64,000 nucleotides of DNA from Devosia sp. (GTDB taxonomy: Bacteria > Pseudomonadota > Alphaproteobacteria > Rhizobiales > Devosiaceae). Position 1 is the stretch's first letter, and each line of letters begins with the position of its first letter. The position numbers and the translations under genes were made by a program. The stretch spans positions 3,273,501 through 3,337,500 of the forward strand of contig NZ_CP075529.1 of assembly GCF_025809055.1 (NCBI RefSeq). Reading direction: 5' to 3'. The notes under the pieces are model-generated. The model had not been told where the DNA came from. It searched no databases and worked only from the letters and a program-made list of their open reading frames with translations. Positions 28,463 through 37,369 of this stretch are shown here, in pieces.

Positions 28463-28681
28463 ATGGCCAAGGAAGAAGTGCTCGAATTTCCGGGCGTGGT
28501 CACCGAATTGCTTCCCAACGCGACCTTCCGCGTGAAGCTCGAAAATGACCATGAGATCATCGCCCACACAGCCGGCCGCATGCGCAAGAACCGCATCCGC
28601 GTTCTGGCTGGCGACAAGGTCTTGTGCGAAATGACCCCCTATGACCTGACCAAGGGTCGCATCACCTATCGCTTCAAGTGA
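28463..28681 (+). CDS. infA: Translation initiation factor IF-1
   Basis: A 72-residue S1-fold protein starting MAKEEVLEFPGVVTELLPNATF. Signatures are the FRVKLENDHEIIAHTAGRMRKNRIR strand pair and the DLTKGRITYR end. It helps IF-2 and IF-3 position initiator tRNA on the 30S subunit. AGGAGA lies seven bases before the ATG. Length is exactly that expected. It lies within the conserved cluster before maf. Confidence 0.98.
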   Translation: MAKEEVLEFPGVVTELLPNATFRVKLENDHEIIAHTAGRMRKNRIRVLAGDKVLCEMTPYDLTKGRITYRFK

Positions 28682-28770
28682 GGTTTGGCGAAGCGGTCCG
28701 CTGGACCGTTTTGCGCGACAAACGCCCGCAGCCATGCGCAGGGCCGTTCCCTTTTTACGGAGCACGATGA

Positions 28771-29409
28771 ATGGCCGGCCGTCCTGATCTCATCCTGGCC
28801 TCCGCTTCGCCGCGCCGCCTTGCGCTGCTGAACCAGATCGGCATCGAGCCCGAACATCTGGTGCCGGCCGATGTCGATGAAACCCCCGAAAAGGGCGAGC
28901 TGCCGCGCAAGCTGGCGCAGCGCCTTTCCGAGCTCAAGGCCATCACGGCCCGCCACAAGGCCAGCACGGCCGGTTTCGGCAACAATGCGCTGGTGCTCGC
29001 CGCCGACACGGTGGTTGCCGTGGGGCGCCGGGTGCTGCCCAAGGCCGAGACCATGGAAGAGGCGACCGACTGCCTGCGCATGCTTTCGGGCCGCGCCCAC
29101 CGGGTCTATACCGGGCTGACGCTCATCACCCCGTCCGGGGCCAAGCGCCACCGCCTGGTGGAAACACGCATCCGCTTCAAGCGGCTCTCCAACAAGGAGA
29201 TGGAGGCCTATCTCGCCAGCGCCGAATGGCGCGACAAGGCGGGTGGCTACGCCATCCAGGGCATTGCCGGCGCCTTCGTGGTCAAGCTTGTCGGCTCCTA
29301 TTCTGCCGTTGTCGGCCTGCCTCTGCTCGAAACCACCCAGCTCCTCGCCGGCGAAAACTATCCCGTGCACTTCAACTGGCTCAATCAGTCGAGCCTGTCG
29401 GGCGTCTGA
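28771..29409 (+). CDS. maf: Maf-family nucleotide pyrophosphatase
   Basis: A 212-residue protein with the Maf opening PDLILASASPRRLALLNQIG and the catalytic LAADTVVAVG. Maf proteins hydrolyse dTTP, UTP or modified nucleotides to monophosphates and act as house-cleaning enzymes. The GGYAIQGIAGAFV and GSYSAVVGLPL blocks are in place. Its stop shares one base with the start of yacG, so the two are coupled. Confidence 0.93.
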   Translation: MAGRPDLILASASPRRLALLNQIGIEPEHLVPADVDETPEKGELPRKLAQRLSELKAITARHKASTAGFGNNALVLAADTVVAVGRRVLPKAETMEEATDCLRMLSGRAHRVYTGLTLITPSGAKRHRLVETRIRFKRLSNKEMEAYLASAEWRDKAGGYAIQGIAGAFVVKLVGSYSAVVGLPLLETTQLLAGENYPVHFNWLNQSSLSGV

Positions 29410-29585
29410 TGGCCGCCGAGCCGCCGAAAAAGTGCCCGATCTGCGGCAAGCCTGCCCTCGAGGCCTTCAAGCCCTTCTGCTCGAAGCGCTGCGCCGATAT
29501 CGATCTCAACCGCTGGCTCTCGGGCACCTATGTCATCCCCGCCCGGGACGACGAACCCGCCGCCGATGACGAGGATCAGGCCTGA
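29409..29585 (+). CDS. yacG: DNA gyrase inhibitor YacG
   Basis: A 58-residue zinc-finger protein with CPICG and CSKRCADIDLNRW providing the four cysteine ligands, followed by an acidic tail. E. coli YacG binds GyrB and blocks DNA binding by gyrase. Overlap with maf by one base (TGATG) and the local gene order support the call. Confidence 0.93.
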   Translation: MAAEPPKKCPICGKPALEAFKPFCSKRCADIDLNRWLSGTYVIPARDDEPAADDEDQA

Positions 29586-29693
29586 GCGCCGCCCCGGCCA
29601 TCTCTTTATCCACACGGCGTTTTCGCGCTTGCGCGGCAAAAACCGTTCCCCTATAAGGCCCGTGGCTCGCGGCCCCACCGCACCGGCCCTGAT

Positions 29694-29769
29694 GCCCAGA
29701 TAGCTCAGTTGGTAGAGCAGCGGATTGAAAATCCGCGTGTCGCTGGTTCGATTCCGGCTCTGGGCACCA
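29694..29769 (+). tRNA. tRNA-Phe (anticodon GAA)
   Basis: A 76-nt cloverleaf: acceptor GCCCAGA/TCTGGGC, D-arm TAGCTCAGTTGGTAGAGC, anticodon stem CGGAT-TGAAA-ATCCG giving GAA, T-arm GGTTCGATTCC, discriminator A and encoded CCA. No partial copy is seen in the window. Confidence 0.96.
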
Positions 29770-29935
29770 CTCATTTCCTCCATTTCCAGCTTCGATCAGT
29801 GCCGACCGCCTTTGCGTGCCCGATTGCACCAAAGTCGAAGCGGGCCTAACCTCGGCTGACAGGACAGTGACAGAAACCAAGCCTAAGCTTGCTGTTACGG
29901 ACGCAACGTCGTTCGCCTTGTTTCTGGGAGGAACT

Positions 29936-30880
29936 ATGAACAAGCTTTTCGTCGCCGCGCTGGTTTCCGGCGCATTTTCCGTTTCCGCCTTTGCTGCGGA
30001 TTACACCATCATGGCTCCGGCATCGCCCGGCGGCGGCTGGGACCAGACAGCCCGCACCATGCAGGAAGCTTTCACCGCTGAAGGCATTTCCGGCAATGTG
30101 CAGGTGACCAATGTTCCCGGCGCCGGTGGCACGATCGGCCTTGCCCAGTTCGCCACGCAGGACAATGGCAATGCCAATGCCCTGATCGTGGGTGGCTATG
30201 TGATGGTAGGCGCCATTCTCACCAACGCATCTCCGGTGACCCTCGACAACGTCACCCCCATCGCCCGCCTCACCGGTGAAGCGGTGGCGCTGGTCGTGCC
30301 GGCCGCCTCCGACATCCAGTCGGTTGACGATCTGGTCGCCAAGCTCAAGGCCGATCCGGGCGCTGTTGCCTGGGCTGGCGGTTCCGCCGGTGGTGTCGAC
30401 CACATTGCTGCCGGCCTGATCGCCAAGGCTGTCGGGGTCGATCCGACCCAGGTCAACTACATCGCCTATTCGGGCGGTGGCGAGGCGCTTGCCGCCATCC
30501 TCGGCGGTCAGGTGACCGTTGGCCTGTCGGGCGTCAGCGAATTTGCCAGCCAGATCGAAGCGGGCGAGCTGCGCCTGCTGGCAGTTTCCACCGACACCCG
30601 CGTGCCGGGCTTCGACGCCCCGACCCTGATGGAAGCCGGTGTCGATGTGGCCGTGCAGAACTGGCGCATGGTTGCCGCCGCTCCCGGCATCACCGATGAG
30701 CAGAAGGCCGCCATCACCGCCGACGTCAAGGCCATGGCCGAGTCCGCCACCTGGCAGGCTGCGCTTGAAAGCCGTGGTTGGGTCGATACCTATCTCGACG
30801 GCGATGCCTTCGCGACCCAGCTCGATGCCGACAAGGCCGCTACCGAGGCCATTCTGAAAGATATCGGCCTCGTTCAATGA
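29936..30880 (+). CDS. tctC: Tripartite tricarboxylate transporter binding protein
   Basis: A 314-residue periplasmic protein with signal peptide (MNKLFVAALVSGAFSVSAFA). The TctC/Bug signatures are APASPGGGWDQTARTMQ, the NVPGAGGTIGLAQF ligand loop and YSGGGEALAAILGGQV. It binds a carboxylate for TctAB. GGGAGG lies a few bases before the ATG. It is first of a tctCBA operon, with a four-base overlap (ATGA) into tctB. The ligand is unknown; citrate-like acids are the founding substrates but the family is wide. Confidence 0.93.
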   Translation: MNKLFVAALVSGAFSVSAFAADYTIMAPASPGGGWDQTARTMQEAFTAEGISGNVQVTNVPGAGGTIGLAQFATQDNGNANALIVGGYVMVGAILTNASPVTLDNVTPIARLTGEAVALVVPAASDIQSVDDLVAKLKADPGAVAWAGGSAGGVDHIAAGLIAKAVGVDPTQVNYIAYSGGGEALAAILGGQVTVGLSGVSEFASQIEAGELRLLAVSTDTRVPGFDAPTLMEAGVDVAVQNWRMVAAAPGITDEQKAAITADVKAMAESATWQAALESRGWVDTYLDGDAFATQLDADKAATEAILKDIGLVQ

Positions 30881-31380
30881 CAAATGGCTCCTCCACGCCA
30901 GAGCGCCGCCCCGATGGGGCGGCGCTTGTCATAGCGGCCATACTGGCGGGGCTCGCAATCATCATTTTCTGGCAGACCAGCCAGATGCGCGTGCCGCCGG
31001 TGCAGCAGCGCGTCGGCCCCACGGTCTTCCCCTATGTCGTGGCGAGCGGGCTGCTGCTCTTGGCAATCGGCACGGTTGTGTCGGCCCTGCGCAATGGCTT
31101 TCCCGTGCGTAGCCGCGATGACTACCAGCCCATTTTCTGGATCGTCGGCGGCCTCGTGGCGCAGATCCTGCTCCTGTCCACGGCCGGCTTTTCCATAGCC
31201 ACCGGCGTGCTTTTTGCCCTGACGGCAAGGGGCTTTGGTCGCGGTCCGCTCTGGCAGACCATTCCCATCGGCGTCGTCTTTTCCTTCATCGTCTGGTTCA
31301 TCTTCGCCAAGGGGCTGCAATTGTCCCTGCCGGCCGGACCGCTCGAAAACCTGCTGACCACCGGGAGCTTCGGCGGATGA
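30877..31380 (+). CDS. tctB: Tripartite tricarboxylate transporter small membrane subunit
   Basis: A 167-residue membrane protein with four predicted helices (starting near AALVIAAILAGLAIIIFW, VVASGLLLLAIGTVV, IFWIVGGLVAQILLL, and TIPIGVVFSFIVWFIFAKGL), the TctB pattern. It overlaps tctC and tctA by four bases each. It works with TctA as the membrane part of the importer. Confidence 0.92.
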   Translation: MTNGSSTPERRPDGAALVIAAILAGLAIIIFWQTSQMRVPPVQQRVGPTVFPYVVASGLLLLAIGTVVSALRNGFPVRSRDDYQPIFWIVGGLVAQILLLSTAGFSIATGVLFALTARGFGRGPLWQTIPIGVVFSFIVWFIFAKGLQLSLPAGPLENLLTTGSFGG

Positions 31381-32924
31381 ATACGTTCGAACTCCTGGCC
31401 CAGGGCCTGCTTGCCGCCCTGCAATGGCACAATCTCATCTATGCGCTGATCGGCGTGACCCTGGGCACTGCGGTCGGCGTGCTGCCCGGCATCGGCCCGG
31501 CGCTGACCGTGGCCCTGCTGCTGCCAGTGACCTACAAGCTCGATCCGGCCGGCTCGCTGATCATGTTTGCCGGCATCTATTATGGCGGCATGTATGGCGG
31601 CTCGACCACCTCCATCCTGCTCAACACGCCGGGCGAAAGCGCTTCCATCGTCACCGCGCTCGAGGGCAACAAGATGGCCCGGAAGGGCAGGGGCGGACCG
31701 GCTTTGGCCACCGCGGCCATCGGCTCATTCGTCGCCGGGCTCCTGGCAACGCTTGGTCTCGCCTTCATCGCGCCTTTCGTGGTCAAGTTCGCCCTGTCCT
31801 TCGGGCCATGGGATTATTTCGCGCTGATGGTGCTGGCCTTTGTCACCGTCTCCGCCGCTTTTGGCGACTCTGCCCTGCGCGGGCTGACCGCGCTGTTCAT
31901 CGGCCTGGGCCTGGGGCTCATCGGCATCGACCTGCAGACCGGGCAGACGCGCCTGGCCTTCGGGGTCATGGACCTGCTCGACGGCATCGAGGTCACTACT
32001 CTCGCCGTTGCCCTGTTCGCCATCGGCGAAACGCTCAAGACCGCCTCGGATCGTGAACAGGTCGCGGCCCAGGTCATGGCGGTCAAAGGCTCGGTGTGGA
32101 TGACCATCGACGACTGGCGCCGCTCATGGGCCGCCTGGCTGCGTGGTACCTTCATCGGCTTCCCCATCGGCGCCATGCCGGCCGGCGGCGCCGACGTGGC
32201 CAGCTTCCTCAGCTATAGCGCCGAAAAGAGCTTTTCCAAGAAGCCGGAAGAGTTCGGCCACGGCGCCATCGAAGGTGTCGCCGGCCCCGAAGCGGCCAAT
32301 AACGCGTCCGCCGCCGGTACGTTGGTGCCCCTGCTGACGCTGGGCCTGCCGACGACGGCGACGGCGGCGATCATGCTTGCCGGCTTCCAGCAATTCGGCC
32401 TGCAACCCGGCCCGCTGCTATTCGCCAACAATGCGCCTTTGGTCTGGGCCCTGATCGCCAGCCTGCTCGTTGCCAATCTGATGCTGCTGGTGCTCAACCT
32501 GCCGCTCATCGGCCTCTGGGTGAAGCTGCTGACCATCCCCAAGCATTGGCTCTATGCCGGCATCCTCGTCTTCGCCACCCTCGGCACGCTGGGGGCCAAT
32601 GGCGCCATGTCCATGGGCATCGGCCCGGTGCGCATTTCCTTCGAACTGGTCCTGCTTCTTGTGTTCGGCATCCTGGGCTATCTGCTGCGCCGCTTTGGCT
32701 ACCCCATTGCGCCCGTCGTGGTCGGGCTGATCCTTGGTCCCATGGCCGAACAACAATTGCGCCGGGCACTGGCGATCAGCCAGGGCGAACTGGGCATTCT
32801 GGTGTCCTCGCCCATTTCCATCGTGCTCTACATCGTCGCCATCATCGCTGTCGGCCTGCCGCTGTTCCTGCGCATGCGCGGCAAGGGCCAGGTTCTGAAC
32901 CAGTTGGCCTCAGACGAGGACTGA
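31377..32924 (+). CDS. tctA: Tripartite tricarboxylate transporter large membrane subunit
   Basis: A 515-residue membrane protein with about twelve helices. TctA hallmarks are GTAVGVLPGIGPALTVALLLP, MYGGSTTSILLNTPGE, the GFPIGAMPAGGADVASFLSY loop and EGVAGPEAANNASAAGTLVPLLTLGLP. It is the last gene of tctCBA, which ends at a strong terminator (32952-32985). Import is ion-driven, not ATP-driven. The convergent regulator/sensor pair at 33.8-36.9 kb is of the TctD/TctE type and probably controls it. Confidence 0.95.
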   Translation: MNTFELLAQGLLAALQWHNLIYALIGVTLGTAVGVLPGIGPALTVALLLPVTYKLDPAGSLIMFAGIYYGGMYGGSTTSILLNTPGESASIVTALEGNKMARKGRGGPALATAAIGSFVAGLLATLGLAFIAPFVVKFALSFGPWDYFALMVLAFVTVSAAFGDSALRGLTALFIGLGLGLIGIDLQTGQTRLAFGVMDLLDGIEVTTLAVALFAIGETLKTASDREQVAAQVMAVKGSVWMTIDDWRRSWAAWLRGTFIGFPIGAMPAGGADVASFLSYSAEKSFSKKPEEFGHGAIEGVAGPEAANNASAAGTLVPLLTLGLPTTATAAIMLAGFQQFGLQPGPLLFANNAPLVWALIASLLVANLMLLVLNLPLIGLWVKLLTIPKHWLYAGILVFATLGTLGANGAMSMGIGPVRISFELVLLLVFGILGYLLRRFGYPIAPVVVGLILGPMAEQQLRRALAISQGELGILVSSPISIVLYIVAIIAVGLPLFLRMRGKGQVLNQLASDED

Positions 32925-32951
32925 TCGCCGCGCTGCACTGCAGAATGACAA

Positions 32952-32985
32952 AGGGCCCCCGGAGATCGACTCCGGGGCCCTTTTT
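32952..32985 (+). terminator. Rho-independent terminator of tctCBA
   Basis: GGGCCCCCGGAG and CTCCGGGGCCC pair around a short ATCGA loop and are followed by TTTTT. Confidence 0.92.
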
Positions 32986-32990
32986 GGCAG

Positions 32991-33035
32991 ATAAGGAAAA
33001 GCCCGGTTGCCGTGGAGGGAATCCGGCAACCGGGC
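32991..33035 (-). terminator. Terminator of the small minus-strand gene
   Basis: GCCCGGTTGCCG (33001-33012) and CGGCAACCGGGC (33024-33035) form a perfect 12-bp stem with an 11-nt loop. On the minus strand it is followed by TTTTCCTTAT. It faces the tctCBA terminator. Confidence 0.8.
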
Positions 33036-33128
33036 TTCTCGGGTCGGCATCATCTTCAGGCGCGCGGCCGAGGGAGGGGCGGCCGTGCTGCCGTCAGCAG
33101 ACTTCTAATGGGTCTGCGAGCCAGCGGC

Positions 33129-33302
33129 TCAGATCTTGCCGATCGAGCGGAAGCTGACGGGGTCGATACCCAGGTTCTTGAGGTGCTTGTCCTTGGGCGC
33201 CCGGCCTGCATCAACTGCCGACGACACGGCAGCAGCGCTGCCGAATACGGTGGCAAAGGTATCCAGGGTCGCAAAGAACTTGTTCTTGCGGGGGGTGCTC
33301 AT
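33129..33302 (-). CDS. Small conserved hypothetical protein
   Basis: A 57-residue basic protein starting MSTPRKNKFFATLDTFATVF with a central Ala/Ser-rich helix and the ending NLGIDPVSFRSIGKI. Similar short proteins, with a GIDP-SF motif close to the C-terminus, occur in Rhizobiales; no function is known. GAGGA lies about nine bases before the ATG. It has its own terminator at 32991-33035. No membrane segment is clear. Confidence 0.72.
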   Translation of the reverse strand: MSTPRKNKFFATLDTFATVFGSAAAVSSAVDAGRAPKDKHLKNLGIDPVSFRSIGKI

Positions 33303-33454
33303 CTGACAATCCTCTTTTTGGAACCCGGGGACATCCCGGCTCGCTTCCATGACACCTAGATGGGCCCATGGCTGCGCTTGCGGTAGGGGCCGATTGCTCA
33401 CCCCAGCCATGCGCTCAGCGCGAAACTTGTCCTGCGGTCATCCCCTCATGCCGA

Positions 33455-33763
33455 TTAGGCATCGCTGTAGAGCCGCGCCTCGGCAACGCATTGTGCCTTG
33501 GTATTGGTGAACCGGAGCGTCACGACGAAGCCCAGCCTCTTGCCGTCGACTTCGACATATCCCTCCGCCGCGCCGACCTTGCCGTGGCTGATGGCGGCTT
33601 GGATGGTCACGGCCACCGCCTCCGGCCATGGCCAGTCGGGCGCGCTTGCGCCCGTGTCCAGCTTGCCGGACAGATCGGCGCCCCGCGCCAGGTCCACCGC
33701 AAAGTCCTCGACAAAGGCGTTTTTCGGCGAGTTTCCGCAGGCGCCGGATCGGGTGACTTTCAT
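33455..33763 (-). CDS. Small conserved hypothetical protein (possible NTF2/SnoaL-like)
   Basis: A 102-residue protein starting MKVTRSGACGNSPKNAFVEDFAVDLARGA. The N-terminal helix region and three later strands (VAVTIQAAISHGKV, EGYVEVDGKRLGFVVTLRFTN) suggest a small NTF2-like cone, but this is a resemblance only. It follows the sensor-kinase gene by 15 bp on the same strand, so it may be the last gene of that operon. GGAAG lies nine bases before the ATG. Confidence 0.6.
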   Translation of the reverse strand: MKVTRSGACGNSPKNAFVEDFAVDLARGADLSGKLDTGASAPDWPWPEAVAVTIQAAISHGKVGAAEGYVEVDGKRLGFVVTLRFTNTKAQCVAEARLYSDA

Positions 33764-33778
33764 GGCGATGACTTCCAG

Positions 33779-36247
33779 CTATTTGGGCGAGACGATTTCC
33801 TGCCAGGTGTCGAGAAACCGCTGGCGCCTCAGCGTATCGAGCGCCACCAACAGGCCCGGACCCAGCGGAATGGGCTGGATGACCCCGCGACCGCGTCCGG
33901 CAATGGCTTCGCTCGTCCACTCGCCCTCCGTTCCCGGCACCACCGCACCCAGCGCCGCCGGCCCCGCGGCGATCGCCTGGCCCGCCGGCGAAAGGGCAAA
34001 GTCGACGAATTCCCGGGCCAGGTCCGGGCTGCCGCTGTCGCGCGGGATCAGCATGGAGCGGGTCAGCACGAGCACATAATCGTCCGGCACCACGATCTCG
34101 ATCGGCGCGCCCTCGGCCTGGCGAGAAAAGGCATAGGATCCCAGGACGTTGAAGCCCAGCGCCAGGCTGCCATCGGCAACCCCGTTGAGAATGGCCGGGC
34201 TGGAGCCAGAAAACTGCGCATTGACGCGGCCAAAGGCAGTCGCAAGCCGCCAGAAGGTCGAGGAAATCGTCTGGTCCTGCGCCGCCAGCAGGTAACCCAC
34301 GCCCGACAGGCCGATGTCATAGGTGGCAATCTTGCCGCGAAAGCGCTCGGTCTGGGTTTCCAGCAGCTCCGCCAGCGTCAGGTGCGTGCGCGGCACCTCA
34401 TCGTCGGCCACCAGGTCGCGATTGTAAATGATGACGGCCGGTTCGAACGTGAAGCCGAAGACCTCGTTGCGCCAATGCGCCCAGTCGGGCAGGGCGGGCA
34501 GGTAGGGGCTGTCATAGGCGAGGGCATGGCCATCATTGGCCAGTTTCAACTGCAGGTCCGAGGCGGAACTGATCATCAGGTCCGGCGCCACGTCCAGCGT
34601 GCCCTCGAGATAGCCGCGGTAGAGCGGCAGCGAGTCCCATTCCTCATAATGCACCGAGACATCCGGTCGTACCCGCTGGAAGGCCGCGATGAAGGGCGCA
34701 AAGAGCGGCGTATCGGTGGTGCCCAGAATGGTGAGGTCCTGGCCGGTGTCCGCCTGTGGCGCCGGAAAATCGGTGACGATCTGCGCCTGGGCATCGCCGG
34801 GCATGCCAAACATGGCGAGCGTTGCCGCCGCCGCCAGCGTGACCAGCGCAGCCGGTTGCGCGCCCGCCTGGCGCCGTAATTGCGGCAGGGCCACCTCGAC
34901 ACTGAGCCCGCCGCCGGGCCGGTCTTTCAGCGCCATCTCGCCGCGATGGGCGCTCACCACGCGGGCCACGATGGAGAGGCCCAGCCCCGATCCGGCCGTG
35001 CCACTGCTCTGACGGCCCCGCTTGAACCGTTCCATGACCACCGGCTTTTCCGCTGCCTCGATGCCCGGGCCCCTGTCGCTCACGGTCATCACCAGCCTTG
35101 TTGCTTGCACCGATCCTTCTATGTCCACCGGACCCTCCGAATAGACCAGCGCATTGTCGACGAGGTTGCGCACCATTTCCCGCAGCGCGACGCGGTCGCC
35201 GCGCACGGAAGGCTGCGAAAATCCTGCCGGCAGGCTGACGTGCACGCGGCTGGCCTGGTCGGGGTCGAGCCTCTGGCGGACGTCCTCGATGATCGAGCCG
35301 AGGCTCGTGGTCTCGATTTCCTGGTTGTCGAGCCGGTGCGAAATCGTGGCTTCCATGAGCAGTTGGCTGACCAATTGGCTGGCCTGCACCGCCTGCACAT
35401 GGATGCGGCCGACCCGTCGCCGCAAGGCCTCGGGGTCCTGTTCGTCCATGGCCACTTCGGCCTGCGCTCGCATCGAAGCCAGGGGCGTGCGCACCTCATG
35501 GGCGGCCTCGGCCACGAGGCCACTCACCCGCTCCATGGCATTGCGCAGCCGCCCCATGAAACCGTTGAGCGCCGCGACCAGGTGATCGACCTCGGCCGGC
35601 ACCGGCACACTCACCGGCGACAGATCGTCCGGGGCCCGGGCCCTCAGATCATGTTCCAGCTCCGTCAGCGGCGCGAACATGCGCGAAATGCCGAACCAGA
35701 CGAGGCCAATGGCGAGCAGCGTCAGCGCCACCACCGGCAGCACGGCGTTCGAGAGGATTTCCCCGGCCAGCGCCTCGCGCTGGTTCTGCGTCTCGGCGAC
35801 ATGGATGGTGACCCAACCGGTATCGCTCGGGGTCGAGATCAGGCGCCCGACGCTGGCGACCCGAACCACTTCGCCGCGATAGTTGACGTCAGTGAAGCTG
35901 GGATCGCCGGAAATCGTCTCCGGCATCTGCGCCGCCAGGTCCTCATAGCCGGTCACGGTGCGCGCATCGGGGTCTTCGACGGCATAGAATACCCGGTCCT
36001 GCCCAGAAAACATGGCGAAGGCGGCAAAGGGTATTTCGACCACCACCGCCTCGTTTTCCACCTGCACGGCGCCGGCAATGGTCAAGGCCGAAGCGGCCAG
36101 CAGGCGGTCGAAGGCGCGGTCGGCGGCGCGCTCGGCATAGTCGCGGATGAACACGATCAGCACCACCGATGCTGCCAGCAACAGGGCCATGGCGAGAACG
36201 AAAATGCGGCGGCGGATCGAAAAGGACGGGCGGGCCGGAGGCGTCAC
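33779..36247 (-). CDS. TctE-type sensor histidine kinase fused to a periplasmic solute-binding domain
   Basis: An 822-residue membrane protein. TM1 (~13-35), a ~130-residue periplasmic sensor domain of the TctE kind, TM2 (~167-189), HAMP-like linker, then the kinase: H-box AAHEVRTPLAS with His250, N-box NLVDNALVYS (~361-370), G1 DRGPGIE, G2 GSGLGL. At ~464-487 comes a third hydrophobic segment (LVTLAAAATLAMFG) ending in AQA, like a signal peptide, followed by an Fe3+/polyamine-type solute-binding domain (~490-822). Topology places that domain in the periplasm. The regulator gene lies six bases upstream. The fusion is in one uninterrupted frame. Ligand unknown; the convergent tctCBA is a likely target. 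Confidence 0.88.
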   Translation of the reverse strand: MTPPARPSFSIRRRIFVLAMALLLAASVVLIVFIRDYAERAADRAFDRLLAASALTIAGAVQVENEAVVVEIPFAAFAMFSGQDRVFYAVEDPDARTVTGYEDLAAQMPETISGDPSFTDVNYRGEVVRVASVGRLISTPSDTGWVTIHVAETQNQREALAGEILSNAVLPVVALTLLAIGLVWFGISRMFAPLTELEHDLRARAPDDLSPVSVPVPAEVDHLVAALNGFMGRLRNAMERVSGLVAEAAHEVRTPLASMRAQAEVAMDEQDPEALRRRVGRIHVQAVQASQLVSQLLMEATISHRLDNQEIETTSLGSIIEDVRQRLDPDQASRVHVSLPAGFSQPSVRGDRVALREMVRNLVDNALVYSEGPVDIEGSVQATRLVMTVSDRGPGIEAAEKPVVMERFKRGRQSSGTAGSGLGLSIVARVVSAHRGEMALKDRPGGGLSVEVALPQLRRQAGAQPAALVTLAAAATLAMFGMPGDAQAQIVTDFPAPQADTGQDLTILGTTDTPLFAPFIAAFQRVRPDVSVHYEEWDSLPLYRGYLEGTLDVAPDLMISSASDLQLKLANDGHALAYDSPYLPALPDWAHWRNEVFGFTFEPAVIIYNRDLVADDEVPRTHLTLAELLETQTERFRGKIATYDIGLSGVGYLLAAQDQTISSTFWRLATAFGRVNAQFSGSSPAILNGVADGSLALGFNVLGSYAFSRQAEGAPIEIVVPDDYVLVLTRSMLIPRDSGSPDLAREFVDFALSPAGQAIAAGPAALGAVVPGTEGEWTSEAIAGRGRGVIQPIPLGPGLLVALDTLRRQRFLDTWQEIVSPK

Positions 36248-36253
36248 GGTCTG

Positions 36254-36922
36254 CTACTCTTGCTCGCGCACCACATAGCCGACCCCGCGCACCGTGCCGA
36301 TTTCGACATTGGAGGCTTCCAGTTTCTTGCGCAGCCGGCTGATGTGGAGTTCGAGCGCATTGATCGAGACGTTCTCGTCGAAATTGAACAGCTGGTTCAT
36401 CAGCCGTTCCTTGGCCACCACCTTGCCGGCCTGAACCACCAGGATTTCGAGCAGGCGGAATTCGCGCCGGCCCAGTTCGAGCGCCTTGCCATTGACGGCC
36501 GCATTGAGGCCGGCCAGGTCGAGTTCGAGATTGCCCACCCCAACCGTGCTCGAAGCCTGCCCGCCGGTGCGGCGGAGCAGGGCCCGCAACCGCGCTTCGA
36601 GTTCACGCAGGTCGAACGGCTTGACCAGGTAGTCGTCCGCGCCCAGGTCCAGCAGGCTGACCTTGTCGTCGATTTCCGAGCGGGCTGTGATCACCAGGAT
36701 CGGCGCGCTGAACTTGCGCTTGCGCAGTTCGGCGATCAGGCCGATGCCATCCCGGTTGGGCAGCATCAGATCGAGCGCCACCGCGTCGAAGGTGTCGGCA
36801 AGGGCGGTGGCAATGACATCGGTGCCATCGCGAACCCATTCCACCGAATGACCGGCGCTGCGCAGGCGTTTTTCGATCGCCTCGCCCAGGTCTTCATTGT
36901 CTTCTACCAGCAGAATGCGCAT
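36254..36922 (-). CDS. OmpR-family response regulator (TctD-like)
   Basis: A 222-residue regulator. The receiver domain has the acidic pair ED (MRILLVEDNED), phospho-acceptor Asp51 in ALDLMLP, Thr/Ser in VITARS and Lys in VKPFDL. The winged-helix DNA-binding domain is residues ~125-220 (LELGRREFRLLEIL ... LELHISRLRKKLEA ... VRGVGYVV). The start is the ATG at 36922, with GGGAG upstream; a longer frame adds eight residues. It is followed after six bases by its partner kinase. By family it should control tricarboxylate-type transport genes. Confidence 0.93.
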   Translation of the reverse strand: MRILLVEDNEDLGEAIEKRLRSAGHSVEWVRDGTDVIATALADTFDAVALDLMLPNRDGIGLIAELRKRKFSAPILVITARSEIDDKVSLLDLGADDYLVKPFDLRELEARLRALLRRTGGQASSTVGVGNLELDLAGLNAAVNGKALELGRREFRLLEILVVQAGKVVAKERLMNQLFNFDENVSINALELHISRLRKKLEASNVEIGTVRGVGYVVREQE

Positions 36923-37000
36923 CGGCTCTCCCTCGGGCGCCGACACTAAGCCATCTGGCCTCTCAGCAAAACTGCCGGGGGGCCGGATTGAACCAAATTT

Positions 37001-37180
37001 CTAGAGAATGCGCGAAAGGAATGTACCGGCCACCACGATGACCCCGACGCTGGCCAGGCTCGCCGCGATCAGCATCATCTGGGCCCGCCTTACATGCGCA
37101 TTGGCGCCAAGCGGGCTGGCGGCAGTCTTGTCGGGGAAGCGGAAATCGAGCAGTGCCAAGGTAACCTCCACAGCCTCCAT
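37001..37180 (-). CDS. Possible small membrane protein
   Basis: A 59-residue frame, MEAVEVTLALLDFRFPDKTAASP, with one hydrophobic helix near its C-terminus (MMLIAASLASVGVIVVAGTFL). The ribosome site is poor: GAGAGG touches the ATG. A longer version from 37231 is possible. No family recognised. Lies between the regulator gene and the divergent uxaC. Confidence 0.4.
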   Translation of the reverse strand: MEAVEVTLALLDFRFPDKTAASPLGANAHVRRAQMMLIAASLASVGVIVVAGTFLSRIL

Positions 37181-37369
37181 CCTCTCGGATGGTTCGTGTC
37201 CGGGCAGCCGCCTTGACTGAGCTGTTCTCACCCTGAGACCAGCATAATCCAGCCCAATGAGAAGCCGAATGACAGCCTGTAAACGCGGTTAATTTGCATC
37301 AAATGCCATCCATTCTCATCTTGTATGGAAGATATTGAATCGGCGCGCGGAACATGGCACAAAGCCGCC

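Noticed and set aside
32925..33000. Small coding frame after tctA
   Set aside because: The stretch is filled by a clear terminator hairpin and T-run; no start with a ribosome site.
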